From Aedes albopictus (Eukaryota; Arthropoda; Insecta; Diptera; Culicidae): a stretch of DNA of 64,000 nt. A model generated the notes under the pieces. That model made no database searches and was not told where the DNA came from. It was given only the letters and a program-made list of their open reading frames with translations. Shown one piece after another: positions 21,806 to 33,969 of the stretch. Numbering within the stretch: position 1 is the first letter of the stretch; every line of letters starts with the position of its first letter. The stretch is from the NCBI RefSeq assembly GCF_035046485.1, contig NC_085137.1, positions 5,991,977 to 6,055,976 on the forward strand. The letters are read 5' to 3'. The position numbers and the translations under genes were made by a program.

Positions 21806-22369
21806 CAAACATTTATTTGAGATGCTTCAGTTTGATTTATTACTTAGGTAGCACAGTTCATGGATAACTTTACCTAACCCAACTCTGCATGAGCAGAATT
21901 TGTCATGAGTTGACTGATTGGCATGTGTCAGATGAGGAGTCTCCATTTGACCTTCTTTGCACTTTTGGATGTTCCTTCGGAAAATGCGTATTCAGGTGTT
22001 CCTGCTCAACAAACTAGGGAACCTGTACTAATAACGACCACATTTTATGGATAACTCGCTTCCATTGCTACTCCAAGAGAGTTTCATTGTGGTTTTGTTA
22101 CTACAACGCCCTCCATTGTGGTATACCATAGCTATTGCTTTGAAAGAAGCTTGTCATCTGCGGTCTGTGCGGACCGCAAGAGGTATTTCTGAATGAAACT
22201 CTGACCTATTCAAGTTCTAAATATCTTCGGATAAACCAGTCTTTTGTATAGCTATGAATCTTTAGTTTCTGCCCCGAGAATTGTAGCTATAGAATCGATT
22301 TAGTGGGCACTAAAAAGCTCTGCTTACTTCAAATCTCCAGGAGCAAATGCGGGTTTTTCCTATTTTGAG

Positions 22370-22690
22370 CAGGAGAACGGTGTGTGGCGACGAAGAATGA
22401 ATCACGAGCTCGTTGCACTCTACGGTTAACCTAGCATCCGGAAGGTGGCAAAAGCTGGAAGGATACGATGGGTGGAGCATGTTGTAACAATGCCGAACAA
22501 CAACCCTGAAAAGCTGATGTTCGCAAGGGATCTGGATGGTCAAGAACACCTGAAGGGCAGCGTTCAAGGTGGGTGGACCAGGTACAGAACGATCTGGCCG
22601 AAGAAGGAAGACTGCTGCCACGATCCGAGTGTTGTTGCGAAGAATTGTTGATTCAGTTTTATTATGAGTGTAGTATAATGCTAAATAAAT
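22370..22690 (+). pseudogene. LINE C-terminal fragment, part 2
   Basis: It continues from part 1 with ENGVWRRRMNHEL, then KVAKAGRIRWVEHVVTMPNN and a Trp-rich end; one stop interrupts the frame. An AATAAATGAAAATGAATGAG tail suggests the element's 3' end. Confidence 0.78.
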
Positions 22691-22734
22691 GAAAATGAAT
22701 GAGTTAAATTCTTGATTTTTGTAGTAAAAGTGGC

Positions 22735-23062
22735 ACTGGCCAAAATAGAAGCATTGCCGCAGTTTTGGCCATATTCTTAGCTTTGGTTTCTATTTTGGCC
22801 AATCACGTGTATTTCTTATGGGAGTGGCCAAATTAGAAGCACCCTGGCCAAAATAGATATATGGGAGCTGATATTTTAAGGAAAATTATTTTTTTCTTCC
22901 ACTTTTTAATCAAAATGTATGGTTTTCACAGCTGTAGTCATCATATTATATTAGAATCTACTAGTAAAAAATAAATTTATACCGATTTAGATCGTAACAG
23001 GCTGAATACCGCACTATGGCCAAAACTCCGGGCTGGCCAAAACTGAAGCTTCTACCCTAGTG
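22735..23062 (-). repeat. GGCCAAAATAG-rich interspersed repeat, copy 1
   Basis: The reverse complement matches both flanks of 58125-58720, including TAGGGTAGAAGCTTCAGTTT and GGGTGCTTCT(A/C)ATTTGG. It contains many TTTTGGCCA motifs. Confidence 0.65.
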
Positions 23063-24290
23063 AAAATCCATGTAGAAATTTCGCTACAAGGATTTTTCCA
23101 GAAATTCTGTCAGGGTTTCTTTCTGGAACTTCTTTAGAAATTGACGCTTTTTTATTGGTATTCATTTTTGATTTTTTTTTTCCGGAAAGGTATACTTCCG
23201 AATTCCTTCCAGGATTCCTGAGTTCCAATCGATTTCTCCTGGAGTTTTTCACGGGGATGCTGTTTCTTCTCGGAGTTCCTCCAGTGTTTTGCTCAAAAAA
23301 ATCTTCGTATGATTTCTACCATAATTTATCCCGAATGCTCTATAAGAATTTCTTTCGGGATAAATCGTGGAATTTCTTTCGGCATTCCTTATGGAAATTT
23401 TACGCGATTCCTTCCGGTGTTCCTCCTGGGACTTCCTCAGAAGATCTTCCCAGAATTTCTTTCAGAGTTGCTAAAGGAGTTATTCCTGTGGTTTCTACTA
23501 AAGTTCCTCTAAGGGTTTCTGAAGGAGTTTTCACGAATTTACTGCAAGAGTTCCTCAAGAGATTTCTCTCATTTTTTCCTGTGATATCTTCAAACAATTT
23601 GGGCTTTGGGTTTTCTTCGAGATGTCTTCTTGGTCTCGTATAGTAATTTTTTAAAAGTTTTCGCGAGGTTTATTTTGAAGTTTTACCTGAAATTTCTCTT
23701 GGAGTATCTCCTGGATACTCTTTCATAGTTTTCTTAATTTACGCTGGACTTTCTCCCAAGATTTTTTTTTTTCCAGAGTGCCTTCTGGGATTTCCACAGG
23801 AGTTATTACTGATATTTCTCATTGTATTATTCCCAAAATTCTTCCCGGAATCTTTACCAGAAATTGTCCAGAGATTCTGGATACTACTTTAGGGATTTCT
23901 AGCAAAGTTATTGCAGGGATTCTACTACGGGTTTTCCTCAGAATGTCTCCTGAGATAACCTACGAAATACCTTATAGGAAATTCCTGGAGAAATATTCGA
24001 GGAAATTCAAAAAAAATCTTGTGAGAAAATCCGCAAAGTGTTAGTGAATAAATCTCGACAGGAACTTCAGGAAAAACTTGAGAAAAAATGAGACATCTCG
24101 AAAAAAGTTCTAGGTAATAGCTAATAATACTAGTAATCCCGAGAAGAAATATTATGGAAATCCAAGGAGGAATTCTGAAAACCTCATGGATCCCTGAAAG
24201 CAACTACCTACGGACGAAGATCCGCGAGGAAAACGAGAGAAATATCGAAAAGCTATTGGTAAAAATCCCGACATAAACTGTTGGATAGCT
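23050..24290 (-). repeat. degenerate GGAATCC-type minisatellite (TTCC orientation)
   Basis: Short units like GGATTCCT and TTTCTTCCGG recur. It is the complement orientation of the arrays at 40385 and 56165. Open frames here (for example 23155-23643) are by-products. Confidence 0.65.
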
Positions 24291-24299
24291 ATCCCGGAA

Positions 24300-24466
24300 A
24301 ACCACTCAAAAAGACACGGACACTGGCTTCAGCCGGTGGCTCTACCGATTGAACGAAACTTAACACGGAGTGGCTAATGATAAGATTCTCGTGAAAAATT
24401 TCATCGCTCGGAGCGGGAATCAAACCCTCATCCATTTGAACTCCAACCGCATGGTTACGAGGCTCA
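24300..24466 (-). mobile_element. tRNA-derived SINE (family B), copy 1
   Basis: On the minus strand it reads from CATGCGGTT through GGTTTGATTCCCGCTCCGAG and GTTAAGTTTCGTTCA to GTGTCCGTGTCTTTTT. The same order occurs at 58817-59020. Confidence 0.75.
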
Positions 24467-24584
24467 ACCAATGACATTCTTGAAGAAACTTTGAATAGTT
24501 TTGGATGGATCATCAGGAGGAATCCAGCGAGAATCTCTGGAAGTATATCGGAAAACCTTCGCAAGAAATATCGGGACGTACTCA

Positions 24585-25679
24585 CCCAAGTAACAATTTT
24601 AATTTTATCAAAGTTTTTTAGCGATTCAAAAATCCTAAACATAAAACAATTGATGCCGACTTGAAAATGCTCTCGAGTTCTTGTATGCCTCAATAAACCC
24701 ACGTTCTGGCTAGTTGGCCCAGTCTTATTAGGGTCTACAGGACTTCGTATGCAAACCGGCTTAGGATTTCGAGTTGTATCATAGTTTTATCAATCTTCTA
24801 AATAAAACCATCTTTTGACTTGTCAAATTCAGAAGATGGTTTTATTTAGACTTGGTTGTTTATCCAGCCATCAATTGGAAAGATGCAGATATGGAATTCA
24901 GATTTGTTTTCCTATTTAATACGTGCCAGGAGACATGCCACGGAAAATTTGTGGTGAATGTGACTGTGATAATGACAAAAACTAAGTGCGCCCCACAAAC
25001 TATGCATAATTTGGAAGTTAAATGCATTTAATTTACTCGGTGGAATTGGGTGCAAAAAAGGTTTTTTCAACACAGCGGAGTTTAAAAGATATTATGTTAT
25101 TTTTCTGATAAAATAAAATGACGAAAACGTGTTGTATGGTTTAATTTGATCTTAAGCTGTACGTGAAATCATAAAATTGAGTAATCATTTTTCTGTATTT
25201 TCATAAATTATCCCGGCTAGGTGACATATTTTTCTGATACAACTCTGTGTTCCTGATGATTCCTCCAATAGGGCTAACCTTCCTGAGGTAGTCATAACTG
25301 AGCTCATGATAGAACTAGCGGTTTTATCACAGCATTTTTTTGGTTTAAGTTACGGCCACGAAATCTTTTGATGGTTTTATGCATTGCCTCACAGTTTTGT
25401 GTATTTGTTTACAAAAAAATCTCTCCGACAACAACCGCAAATGCAAGTTTTATTGAAATGGTATATAATAAGTAATAAAACCAATTCATGTCTACTTGCA
25501 AGTCTTTAACTGAAGATGTTTATAGCAGAAGTTATATGATAGTTTTATGGAACGCAAAAGGTTCAAAGTAAATAACTACCACATAAAACTAGTTTAGAAC
25601 AACTAGCTTTTTGACATGCTCGCAAAAAACCACGATAAAACATGAATAAACCTTCAAGGCATGCTGATTGTTACTTGGG
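24585..25679 (+). mobile_element. 1,095-bp TIR element
   Basis: Perfect 13-bp terminal inverted repeats CCCAAGTAACAAT / ATTGTTACTTGGG. A near-perfect internal hairpin lies at 24799-24851 (arms CTAAATAAAACCATCTT). It has no long ORF. CA flanks both ends, which may be a 2-bp target duplication. Confidence 0.7.
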
Positions 25680-25789
25680 CAAACAGATATCTCGTGAAAG
25701 AATGCTGCGGATAGCCAGGAAGAAACTTTGGAAGAAATTCCAGAATTACGCTCAGAAATCTTGAAAGAATTTTTGAAGAGTAGGGGAAC

Positions 25790-25980
25790 TTACGTATTTT
25801 CGGTAGTTTTTTTTTTCGTCATGGTTTTTTAAACCTTTTGAACTCAAAGTTGGCATCAAATCCTTTCCAATCAAGCTGAATATGATCAAGCTTCAGGCAA
25901 TTTGGCCGACAACAATCCCTCATGACGAGGAGAACAAACCTGCCGATGATACCCTAAGTCACCCTTTATAATTTTAAGAA
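25790..25980 (+). repeat. interspersed repeat, copy 1 of a pair
   Basis: It matches 55230-55400 in the same orientation (AATCAAGCTGAAT...GGCAATTTGG...CCTCATGACGA...GAACAAACCTGCCGAT). Confidence 0.75.
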
Positions 25981-26079
25981 AATTTGTTTTTTTTTAATTA
26001 TAAACTTTCAAAATTTCATCTGGAAAAAACCTGGAAAACTCAGGGAATTTTATTTTGAGTTATGAGTAGACACCCTGAT

Positions 26080-26840
26080 AGTCTACGGTACTCAGAAAGC
26101 CTCAAAGCACTCCAAGAATATACATAATACTTGAATTGGGTGATCTAGGTCATCCAAATTATCCTGGAATTCATTTTCTTAAGATCTACAACATCCACCA
26201 TCATTTGTGTTCACTCTGTTCGTGAAATTTAGTCACGTTGATGTCCATTAGACCTCGCAATGCTACGAGCAACTCGATATTGTGGTAGTTGGACATTCCG
26301 TGAAATACAAATGGCCTCCAAAACACTTTGAAGTTTGGGTCACGATATCTACATACTGTATCATGCTTTAATTGTAAAAAAAAAATCGTGGGATGTAATT
26401 TATACTGCTGATGGAGCCTCAGTGCACAACTCTAATGCTTCATGGGGTATTCCAGGCTTTCTAAACTATTTTGGAATTAGGACCTTCAAGGTCTACAGGC
26501 TCTACTCTTGTTTCTGTTCACTCTATCGGCCTATTTTTTTCACGATTGTGTCTGTTGTACCTCATAATATTGCGAATATCTCTATGTGTTGCTATTTGGG
26601 TGTCCACTGGTATTCAAATGGACCCAATGTATTTTGAATTATGGGTCGCAATATCCGTAAATCTTATGATATATTTATTGTAGCGAATGCTCGTGGAATA
26701 TGATCTGCGCTACTCTTAAAGCCTCGGAGTGCAATTCTGATAACTTAGCAACATTCACTTGGTGATCTAGGACATTCAAATTATTATGGAATGAAGACCT
26801 TCAAGCTCCACAAGCTCTACTGAATCTCTTTACTTTATCG
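26080..26840 (+). repeat. ~310-bp diverged tandem repeat, about 2.4 copies
   Basis: GCCTC(A/G)..GTGCA-type starts at 26099, 26416 and 26721, each followed by similar phrases ending in ACCTTCAAG(G/C)TCTAC-like text. Confidence 0.6.
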
Positions 26841-27500
26841 GTGTAGCTCCTCCAAAAAATCCTTCAAGAATTCTTCCAAGACTTTCGCCAAGAATTCCTC
26901 GAATAATCTTCCCAGGTATTCCTCCAAAAAATCCTGGAAGAATTCTTCCAGAAATTTTTCAAGAAATTCCTCGAACATTCTTCCAGGAGTTCCTCCAAGT
27001 ACTCTACCACAAATTCCTACAAGATTCCCTCAAGTAATCAAGAATTCCACCAGGAATTGCTTCAAGAATTTCTCCAGATATCACTCTAAAAATTCTGCCA
27101 AGTATTCCTCAAAGAATCCCTCTAGGTATTCTTCCAACAATTTCTCCAGGAATTCCTCATAGACTTCGGCCAAGAAATTCTCCAAACATTCCTCCAGGAA
27201 TTCCTCCAAGAGTTTCACCACGAATTCCTCAAAGAATATCTCCACTAATTCGCAGGTAATTGTCCAGAAATTCTTTCAAAAATTACTCCAGAGATTCATC
27301 CGAGATTACTTTCAGACATTTCTCCAGAAATTCCACCAGAAATTCGTGAAGAAATTTTTCAAGGAATTACAACAGAAATTACTTCAGGAAATCCTCCAGG
27401 AATTCCTTAATGAATACCTCCAGGATCCTTCTGGAAACCTTAAGTAATTTCACAAGAAACACTCCTGAGATTATTCTAAGAATTCGTACGAGAATTGTAA
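26840..27500 (+). repeat. degenerate AATTCCTCCAGG minisatellite
   Basis: Units of the form AAGAATTCCTCCAGGAATTC repeat with variation. No coding potential. Confidence 0.75.
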
Positions 27501-27589
27501 CGTTGTAATTTCACGGTAGAATGTGTCAATATAGTTCTAAGCAACAAAAACCTAAACTCTGCACACCAAAAATCGATTGAAAGTTTCAG

Positions 27590-27780
27590 CAAAATTTTGC
27601 TGAATTTTGCCGAGCTGAAGGTTGCAGCAAAAAATTTGCTGACATTCAGCAAAATTTGCTTATTTGTTCAGTAAACTCTGCTGATCACCAGTAACGTTTT
27701 GCTGAAATTCAGCAAACTTCAGCAAAATTTCGCAGGGCCCTTCAGCTCGGCAAAATTTAGCAAAATATTGCTGAAAGCAC
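27590..27780 (+). repeat. cluster of TCAGCAAA/TTTGCTGA inverted motifs, copy 1
   Basis: At least eight CAGCAAA or TTTGCTG motifs in opposite orientations, with outer matching text GCCGAGCTGAAGG / CCTTCAGCTCGGC. It is related to 37020-37225. Confidence 0.7.
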
Positions 27781-28536
27781 TTGGCGTGTCCAAAATTCTA
27801 AACTTTGCAATAGATTTGATGATCTAGAGCATTGCATGGACATGGTAGATAACATTACCAAAAGGTTTGATAATTGAACGCTTACAGCGCCACCTAGCGG
27901 CAAAATTCGAAAGCTTAAAATTGCTGCATACATTTGGCCAAGTTTTCCCATACAAACTTCAAGCGTTTTGAGCGCCCCCTTAGGCTCAACCGATATGGCT
28001 CAAATTTTGAACGTAGCTTCTGGGAGTTCAAAACAACTGGTTTAGAAGGTAAGACTTGGCATTTTTCGAAATTTTTGTTTTTCATATAAGTATGGGCCAC
28101 CTTACTATGGACGCTAGGCCATCTGGCGATCAACGGCTCAAATGCTATGTTCCAATAATGGCCTTTGAAATTAAATTCGATATGATATAGAGTTGTGAAA
28201 AATTAATCCAATCCTCTTTTTTCGCAATGATGATAGTGTTAAAAATATGTTCTTCAGCCCAATGATGTTTTGGCCCATCTCTACGAAAAATTTCTCCCAC
28301 AATGCCTTATGGGCAGTTGGTCGCACCTACGAAAACAGGACACGCCGATGCCGACGATGATGACGGTTTTTTTTTATGATACGGCGTCATCGTCCCCGTC
28401 GTCGTGCGAGTAGTCGAGATTTCTCGAGCGCAGAACGCAAAAGCCGAGAAAATCGGGGTCGTCGCGATTGTGTTGCACGACGGTGTTGGCTATTATTATT
28501 ATTTACTAGGCTGAACTAGATTTTTGCCTCATTCAC
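27781..28536. other. intron sequence next to the TOGARAM donor; no element delimited
   Basis: It holds AGCGCCACCTAGCGGC (~27890), a phrase also seen in the 59.6-60.4 kb array, and CG-rich text at 28380-28480. No gene is seen. Confidence 0.35.
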
Positions 28537-28644
28537 CTGGGGCAAGAGCAAGTGGGAGTAGAACGAAGGATCAAAATTGAGTTTCCTAAGATAAGTGGAA
28601 CGTGTCGGTGGAAAAATCGATGCTGTGTAATTATTATTACTTAC

Positions 28645-31600
28645 TCCACTTTTGAGTTGCTGCAGAGTAACTCTATCCACGATGCCTAGGTCCTCCCAGG
28701 AGTGGACGATTCTAGCTTCCAGCATTTTGGGGGAGCTGGGTTTTGATCGGGTGGTCCGTGCGGAAAGTGGAACATTATTGTTTTCAGCATCGGTACTCTC
28801 GTCGGTTGGATTGACGTTGACGATTCTGGGAATTTCCATCTCCGTTCCGGATCTTGAACCCATGGCTGAAGGTGGAGCTGGTGGTACCAACTCATCCGTA
28901 GATGTTTGAGTTGCAATCGTCTTTCCAAACACATCGTCGATGTCTTCTTCGTGGACATTGACACACTTATCACTTTTGTCGCCGTTGAAATTGTTCAGCT
29001 CTAAGCTGTTGTTGTTCTTGTCGCTCGTTGCCAGAGATTCCTTTCGAGGCTCCGCAGCGGAACTCTTTCGTCTTACTCGGTTTGGCGATGTCGAAGGGCT
29101 TCTCAGTAGGTTGTGTATCATCTCGACGCCACTGTGCGGAGCTGGACTCAACGCCGCAGGGCTTCTGTAGATGCTTCTCGGTAGAATTAGAGTAGTAGCC
29201 GATCGGCTGCGACGCCTCGATCGACCTCGATCACTGACTGTCAAATGTTTGCTGGGTGAATGGGTTGCGGATGGAGTTTTGTCTGGTTCCACAGGTTTTG
29301 GAGACAGCTTTTCCCGAACAGGTGATGGCATTGTGCTTAGCCTGTGAATGCCAGTTTTAACCATTTTTGGAATTTTCGATGCCCCGTTTGGTTTCGGTTC
29401 AGCAACCGGTGGGGCTTCGTTGTTTGGTTTGTGGTCCTCGGGTATGTCGATGTTGAGCTCCTTGGTGTAATCTTTCGCTTCTTTCTCTGGATCCGAAGCT
29501 TCTTTTTCCAGGTTATCCTTTGTATCCGTACTAGTTTTTAGCAGCACTTCGAGTGATAAGTTAGGTTTCTGCAGTTTTGGAGTTGACATGGTAGCTGAGT
29601 CAGCTGATTCCGATTTCTGAAGCTTGGATGGACTGGATGGTATATCGTTGATCGCTTCTACAGTTTTGAGAACCACATTGTTGATTTTTTCTTCTATGCC
29701 TTGAATAGCTTGCTTGACTTCTTCTATTTTCTCCGCAAGAATTTGATTCGTTTCCGGGGGTTCAGGATGGCTGTGATTGTCTGGAGATTCAGGTTTAGCC
29801 TTAGGTTTGGGTTGCATGTCTTCATCTTTTATTGGTTCAGATGAACAATCATTCTGACATGATGTCGGCTGCGATCGTCCGGATTTGGGTCTTGAGGACT
29901 TCGGCCGATCTTCCGACTGCAGATTGCTTTCAGCTGTAGCTGGTCGTCCAGATTTTGGTCGGGATGATTTAGGACGTTCTTGAGGGGGTTCAGGTGGCTC
30001 TGGGGGCTCAGGAGTAGGGGACGGTGTATCTAGCTGATCGAGGGTAGTTGCTGAAAGGGTAGATGCTTGCATATCGTCTTCATCGAAAGTGACGCTTCTC
30101 CGCCTAGAAAATGCAGCTTGCCTGTGCGTTGGGGTATCCTCAGAGCTGACGTAGCTACCGGGCTTTGCAGACATGGGTCTGTTGTTGCTTATGTTACTGA
30201 TGTATTCGCTACTTATTGGCGGAGAGGATCTCTCTGTTTCAGCGGAGTGTGAGTACTGCTTTCTCATGGAAGAGCTAAAGTTATCAGTTGAGGAAGTTGA
30301 TGATTTGAGCGCAGATCGCTGCATCGTTGGTGAAAATCGTTCGGAAGAACTAGCCGTAAATGAAGAGCTAGGATTGTTAACATTAGCGTGGGCGCTAGAA
30401 CTAGATGATTGGGAAACCGTAAGTCCATCTTGATCACTATGTTCAAAAGTATCACTGTCAGGTGTCCTCATTTTCACAACTTCACCTCCAAATCGCACCC
30501 TTCTGGGTGTTCTTCGCACATATTCATCCGAGGACTGATTTAGCATTGCACCAGACACATCTTCATTCTTATGACCCGCACTCTCGTCCATTTCACTATC
30601 AGTCAACACTCGCATTATTCCATACCGTTTCGTACTGTCTTCATCACTTTCTTCACTAATTGATTGGGAGTTTTCTGCCTCTACTATACGCATGGTAACT
30701 GATTCCTTATTGATCTTGATGTCAGTTTCCATTATTACTCTGGAACTGTCGATTTTATCGATATTATCCATACTAACTCGTCGAACCACTGAACTTCCAT
30801 GTTGAGGTAATCTACTGATCGCGTAAGGGTTGTTGTTGAACCGAGATTCATATGTTTCAGCTCTCGAGACATCGTTAAAACTTCCAGATTTCCACCGTTG
30901 TGCTTTTGGAGAGAGTGGTTGCATCGGTTGATGAACTTCTGTGGTAGGAACTTGAGGAACATGAGGTTTCCAAGATTTTCGAATAGGTAGTTCGGATCCG
31001 GGAGGTGTCAAATTGATAACATTTTCTCTTCGTGGACTTTTTGGAGGATTCGGTAGTCCATATACGTTGCACAGCAAGTCGAAATCTCTCCGGTAAGCAA
31101 CGGAAATGCATTCGTAAAACTCTCGCGAGCCTATTGTATTCTTAATTTTGAGGAGGATCTTCAACGCAATCTCCTGATAGGTTATCTGAACCATTTTGCC
31201 ACCCAAGGCATTGATGACGGCACGTAAGATGAAAGTTCGTTTTGCTGTCAGGATTGCTGGTTGAATGAGCGATGGTAATGCCAGCATCACCCCTACGATG
31301 TAACGAGTGCTAAGTGGATCCTTCGGATTCCGATCCATTCCGTAATTCATAATCTCAAGCATGACAGTTTCCGGCATCTTCGTTTGAGCAATGTACACTT
31401 TCAAAACATCTAAAGCCCCTTTTCTGACAGCCGGCGATGGATGTCCCAAATTGTCGATGATTGGTGGTAACAGAGGTCCGAAATACACATCGGATTCATC
31501 GCGAAGAACAATCAACACATCAATCAGTACTCTAAGCGAATGTTGTCGAACTTGATACTCAGGATCGTGCAATCGCTCCAAGAACTCCCTGAACAATTCA

Positions 31601-31821
31601 TTCATGTTCAACCCCACCGGGAGCTCATTGTTCCGGATGATGTACTCCCAGAGAGGCGTCAATTGTAACACGGACAACACCCGATGATTATCTTCCACGT
31701 TTAGAACCCTCCGGTATCGAGCAGGAGAAGAGCTAGCATTGTTCGACGAATTTGAAGAGGAACCTTCACCACCCGTCGACGAGTTTCCATTATTTTTGGC
31801 AAAAACTCTCCTGAAGAACAT
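28645..31821 (-). CDS. TOGARAM/crescerin-like TOG-domain protein, first coding exon (5' part of gene)
   Basis: This exon encodes 1,059 residues and starts at an ATG in a good context (AAAATGT on the minus strand). Residues ~50-255 form a HEAT/TOG domain (for example HPSPAVRKGALDVLKVYI) resembling TOG1 of TOGARAM1/crescerin. A long Ser/Pro/charged linker follows, with duplicated RPKSSRPKSGR motifs and an RS-rich stretch near 29190-29230. TOGARAM proteins (CHE-12 in C. elegans) use arrays of TOG domains to bind tubulin and promote ciliary/axonemal microtubule growth. The exon ends at a consensus donor, GGA|GTAAGT, in phase 0. The next exon at 1216-1563 also begins in phase 0 and restores a second TOG domain. 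A second in-frame donor lies 108 nt further on (28537). The family call rests on domain pattern and order; another TOG protein is the alternative. Confidence 0.78.
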
Positions 31822-32250
31822 TTTCCGAATTTTTTTTCCTCTAAGACACTGAACTACGCACTCATTCTATTCCCGGGAACTTAATCCGACACGCACTGGC
31901 ACTACGTAATCCTAACACTAAACACACTGAACACCACGAGGGACAAGAGATGAATACCTCTGGTCGAGAAAATTTCGACATTCGCCAATCAAAACTGTGG
32001 TCCCTGACGGGACGAGATGTATGACGATTTGTAACTGAACGTGGGACCGCGATAGTCGAATGGGCATGCGCCAAGTTTGTTGTGATCCGGCCAGTAACCC
32101 GTAACAACCGTCGCCGTTGTTGGTCGGCGTCAACCACCACTCGGTATCGGTACTTTCCTTCCACGAGTTTAACCTACATTCGGAACAAAAACGAACCCGC
32201 TGAGTAGTGGTGAGTTAGACGATTTGTAGCTTACTATTAAAACGCCATTA
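31822..32250 (-). promoter_or_regulatory. candidate 5' UTR and promoter region of the TOGARAM-like gene
   Basis: This is the sequence just upstream of the ATG. It is CG-richer than its surroundings, and no repeats were noted. No TATA box was recognised; the transcription start is not located. Confidence 0.35.
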
Positions 32251-32588
32251 ACCCGTCAAGTGGGATTGTGTGTCTGCGGGGCAAACCACTGGTGGATTCA
32301 CCGCAACAATGAATGAATTGGCCGAGGAGTCGAACCGTGCCTGTCCGCCGAGGGTAAGAGGACTTGCCAGGGGTTTCCAACCGGGGATTGGTTATGCTGG
32401 TTTGTAAAGTTAGTTATTCTTTTAAAGTTATATTTTCGACACACATGCCAGAAAACTTAAAAAATAACTCTTTTTTATTATTATATTTTTATTATTATAT
32501 GTTCACTCCAAAAACGAAAATTTGATAGAGCCCCCGGAGGGGTCAAGTGTTAAAAACCAATCGACTCAGCTCGACGAGTTGAGATGAT

Positions 32589-32632
32589 GTCTGTGTTGTG
32601 TATGTATGTGTGTGTGTGTGTATGTGTACAAA
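32589..32632 (+). repeat. TG/TATG microsatellite
   Basis: GTATGTATGTGTGTGTGTGT-type run. Confidence 0.85.
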
Positions 32633-33541
32633 AAGGTCACCTCACTTTTAGATAGTAAATATGAACCGATTTCAACGATCGATGGTTCATTCGACGCGGT
32701 ATATTGCCCCATTGTTTCCTATTGAAAATGGTTCTGATCGGTCTAGCCGTTCCGAAGTTATGTCCATTTAGGTGTTCCGGACCGGTATCCCAAGAAGGGG
32801 CCAGATATGAAAATGCAACAAACCCATGCATGCGACCCATCAAACCACTGCATTTTAGATTATCTGATGAACGGGAAGTAGGAAAATAGTCTCAGACTAT
32901 ATCTGAACCGGTAGTGTTTCGGAACCGGTTCCGAGTGTCCCGCCGGAAGTGGCCAAATATAAAAGTGAACATAACCCATGCATGCGACACGTCAAATAGC
33001 GGCATTTTCGATAATCAGTTGAATGGTGAGCAGGAAAGTAGTTTCAGACTATATTTGAACCGGTAGTGTTCCAGAACCGGTTCCAGGTGTCTCGTCGGAA
33101 GTGGCCAATTAAAAAAGTGAACCAAACCCAGGCATGCGACACACAAAATAGCGGCTGTATCGATAATCAGATGAACGATAAGCAGGAAAATAGTTTCAGA
33201 CCATATCTGAACCGGTTGTGTTCCGGAACCGGTTCCAGGTGTCCCGCTGGAAGAAGCCAATTAAAAAAACCCAAACCTAGGCATGCGACACATCGAATTG
33301 CGGCTTTTGCGATAACCTGATGAACGGTAAGCAGGAAAGTAGTTTCAGACTATATTAAAACCGGTAGTGTTTCAGAACCGGTTCCAGGTGCTCCGCCGGA
33401 AGTGGCCAACTAAAAAAGTGAACCAAACCCATGCATGCGACACAAAAAAAGAGCGGCTTTTTCGATAATCAAATGAACGGTAAGCAGTAAAATAGTTTCA
33501 GCCCATATCTGAACCGGTTGTGTTCCGAAACCGGTTCCAGG

Positions 33542-33969
33542 TAGACGTGTGCGCCGAATAATCGGCGTGAACTCGGCGTGCATCGGCGTGGGGCTTCTTA
33601 AACAATTATGAACAAAGTTAACTACTTTCTAATGAATGGATTACAACAAGTGGACATCTAGCTATGTGTTGCTGCAGAAATTTTCTGGTTTTGATGATGG
33701 TAGCCTTTCTGAGAAGGAATACGCCGATCGGTGTGCGGTTTTCACGCCGCCGCCACCGCCGATTGCCACGCCGACACGCCGATGCTTCCTGGATCGGCTT
33801 CAAACAACAAAACCATTAACTTTTTCCACCAGTGCATGGGTATAACACCCCTTTACCAATCCCCATTTAAAAAATATGGTATATTTGATTTTAATTGACT
33901 AGGGGAACCTCACGCCGATTCACGCCGATATCCCATCGGCGCGGCGTGGCGCGGCGGCGCACACGTCTA
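33542..33969 (+). mobile_element. hAT-type MITE, 428 bp
   Basis: The terminal inverted repeats TAGACGTGTGCGCCG / CGGCGCACACGTCTA are perfect over 15 bp. They are flanked by the 8-bp duplication GTTCCAGG (33534-33541, 33970-33977). CGGCGTG motifs are repeated subterminally, as expected for transposase binding. No transposase frame. Confidence 0.9.

Larger units (their letters stand above)
20398..22369 (+). repeat. 2-kb unclassified interspersed repeat, copy 1 (inside the LINE)
   Basis: The reverse complement of 34793-36248 matches this region at both ends and through much of its length. Copy 1 carries two extra insertions, a MITE (21050-21205) and a ~430-bp segment (~21379-21805). It starts GGGCTCGTT and lacks a long open frame. 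Its class is unknown. Confidence 0.75.
1564..28644 (-). other. 27-kb intron of the TOGARAM-like gene
   Basis: The intron is bounded by GTAAGT (28639-28644, minus strand) and TTGCAG (from 1564). By my reading most of it is transposable elements and minisatellites, listed separately, including two full LTR elements, several MITEs, SINEs and LINE fragments. No further host exon was recognised on either strand. Confidence 0.7.

Noticed and set aside
23155..23643. 162-codon plus-strand open frame
   Set aside because: Composition follows the TTCC-type minisatellite; no domain.
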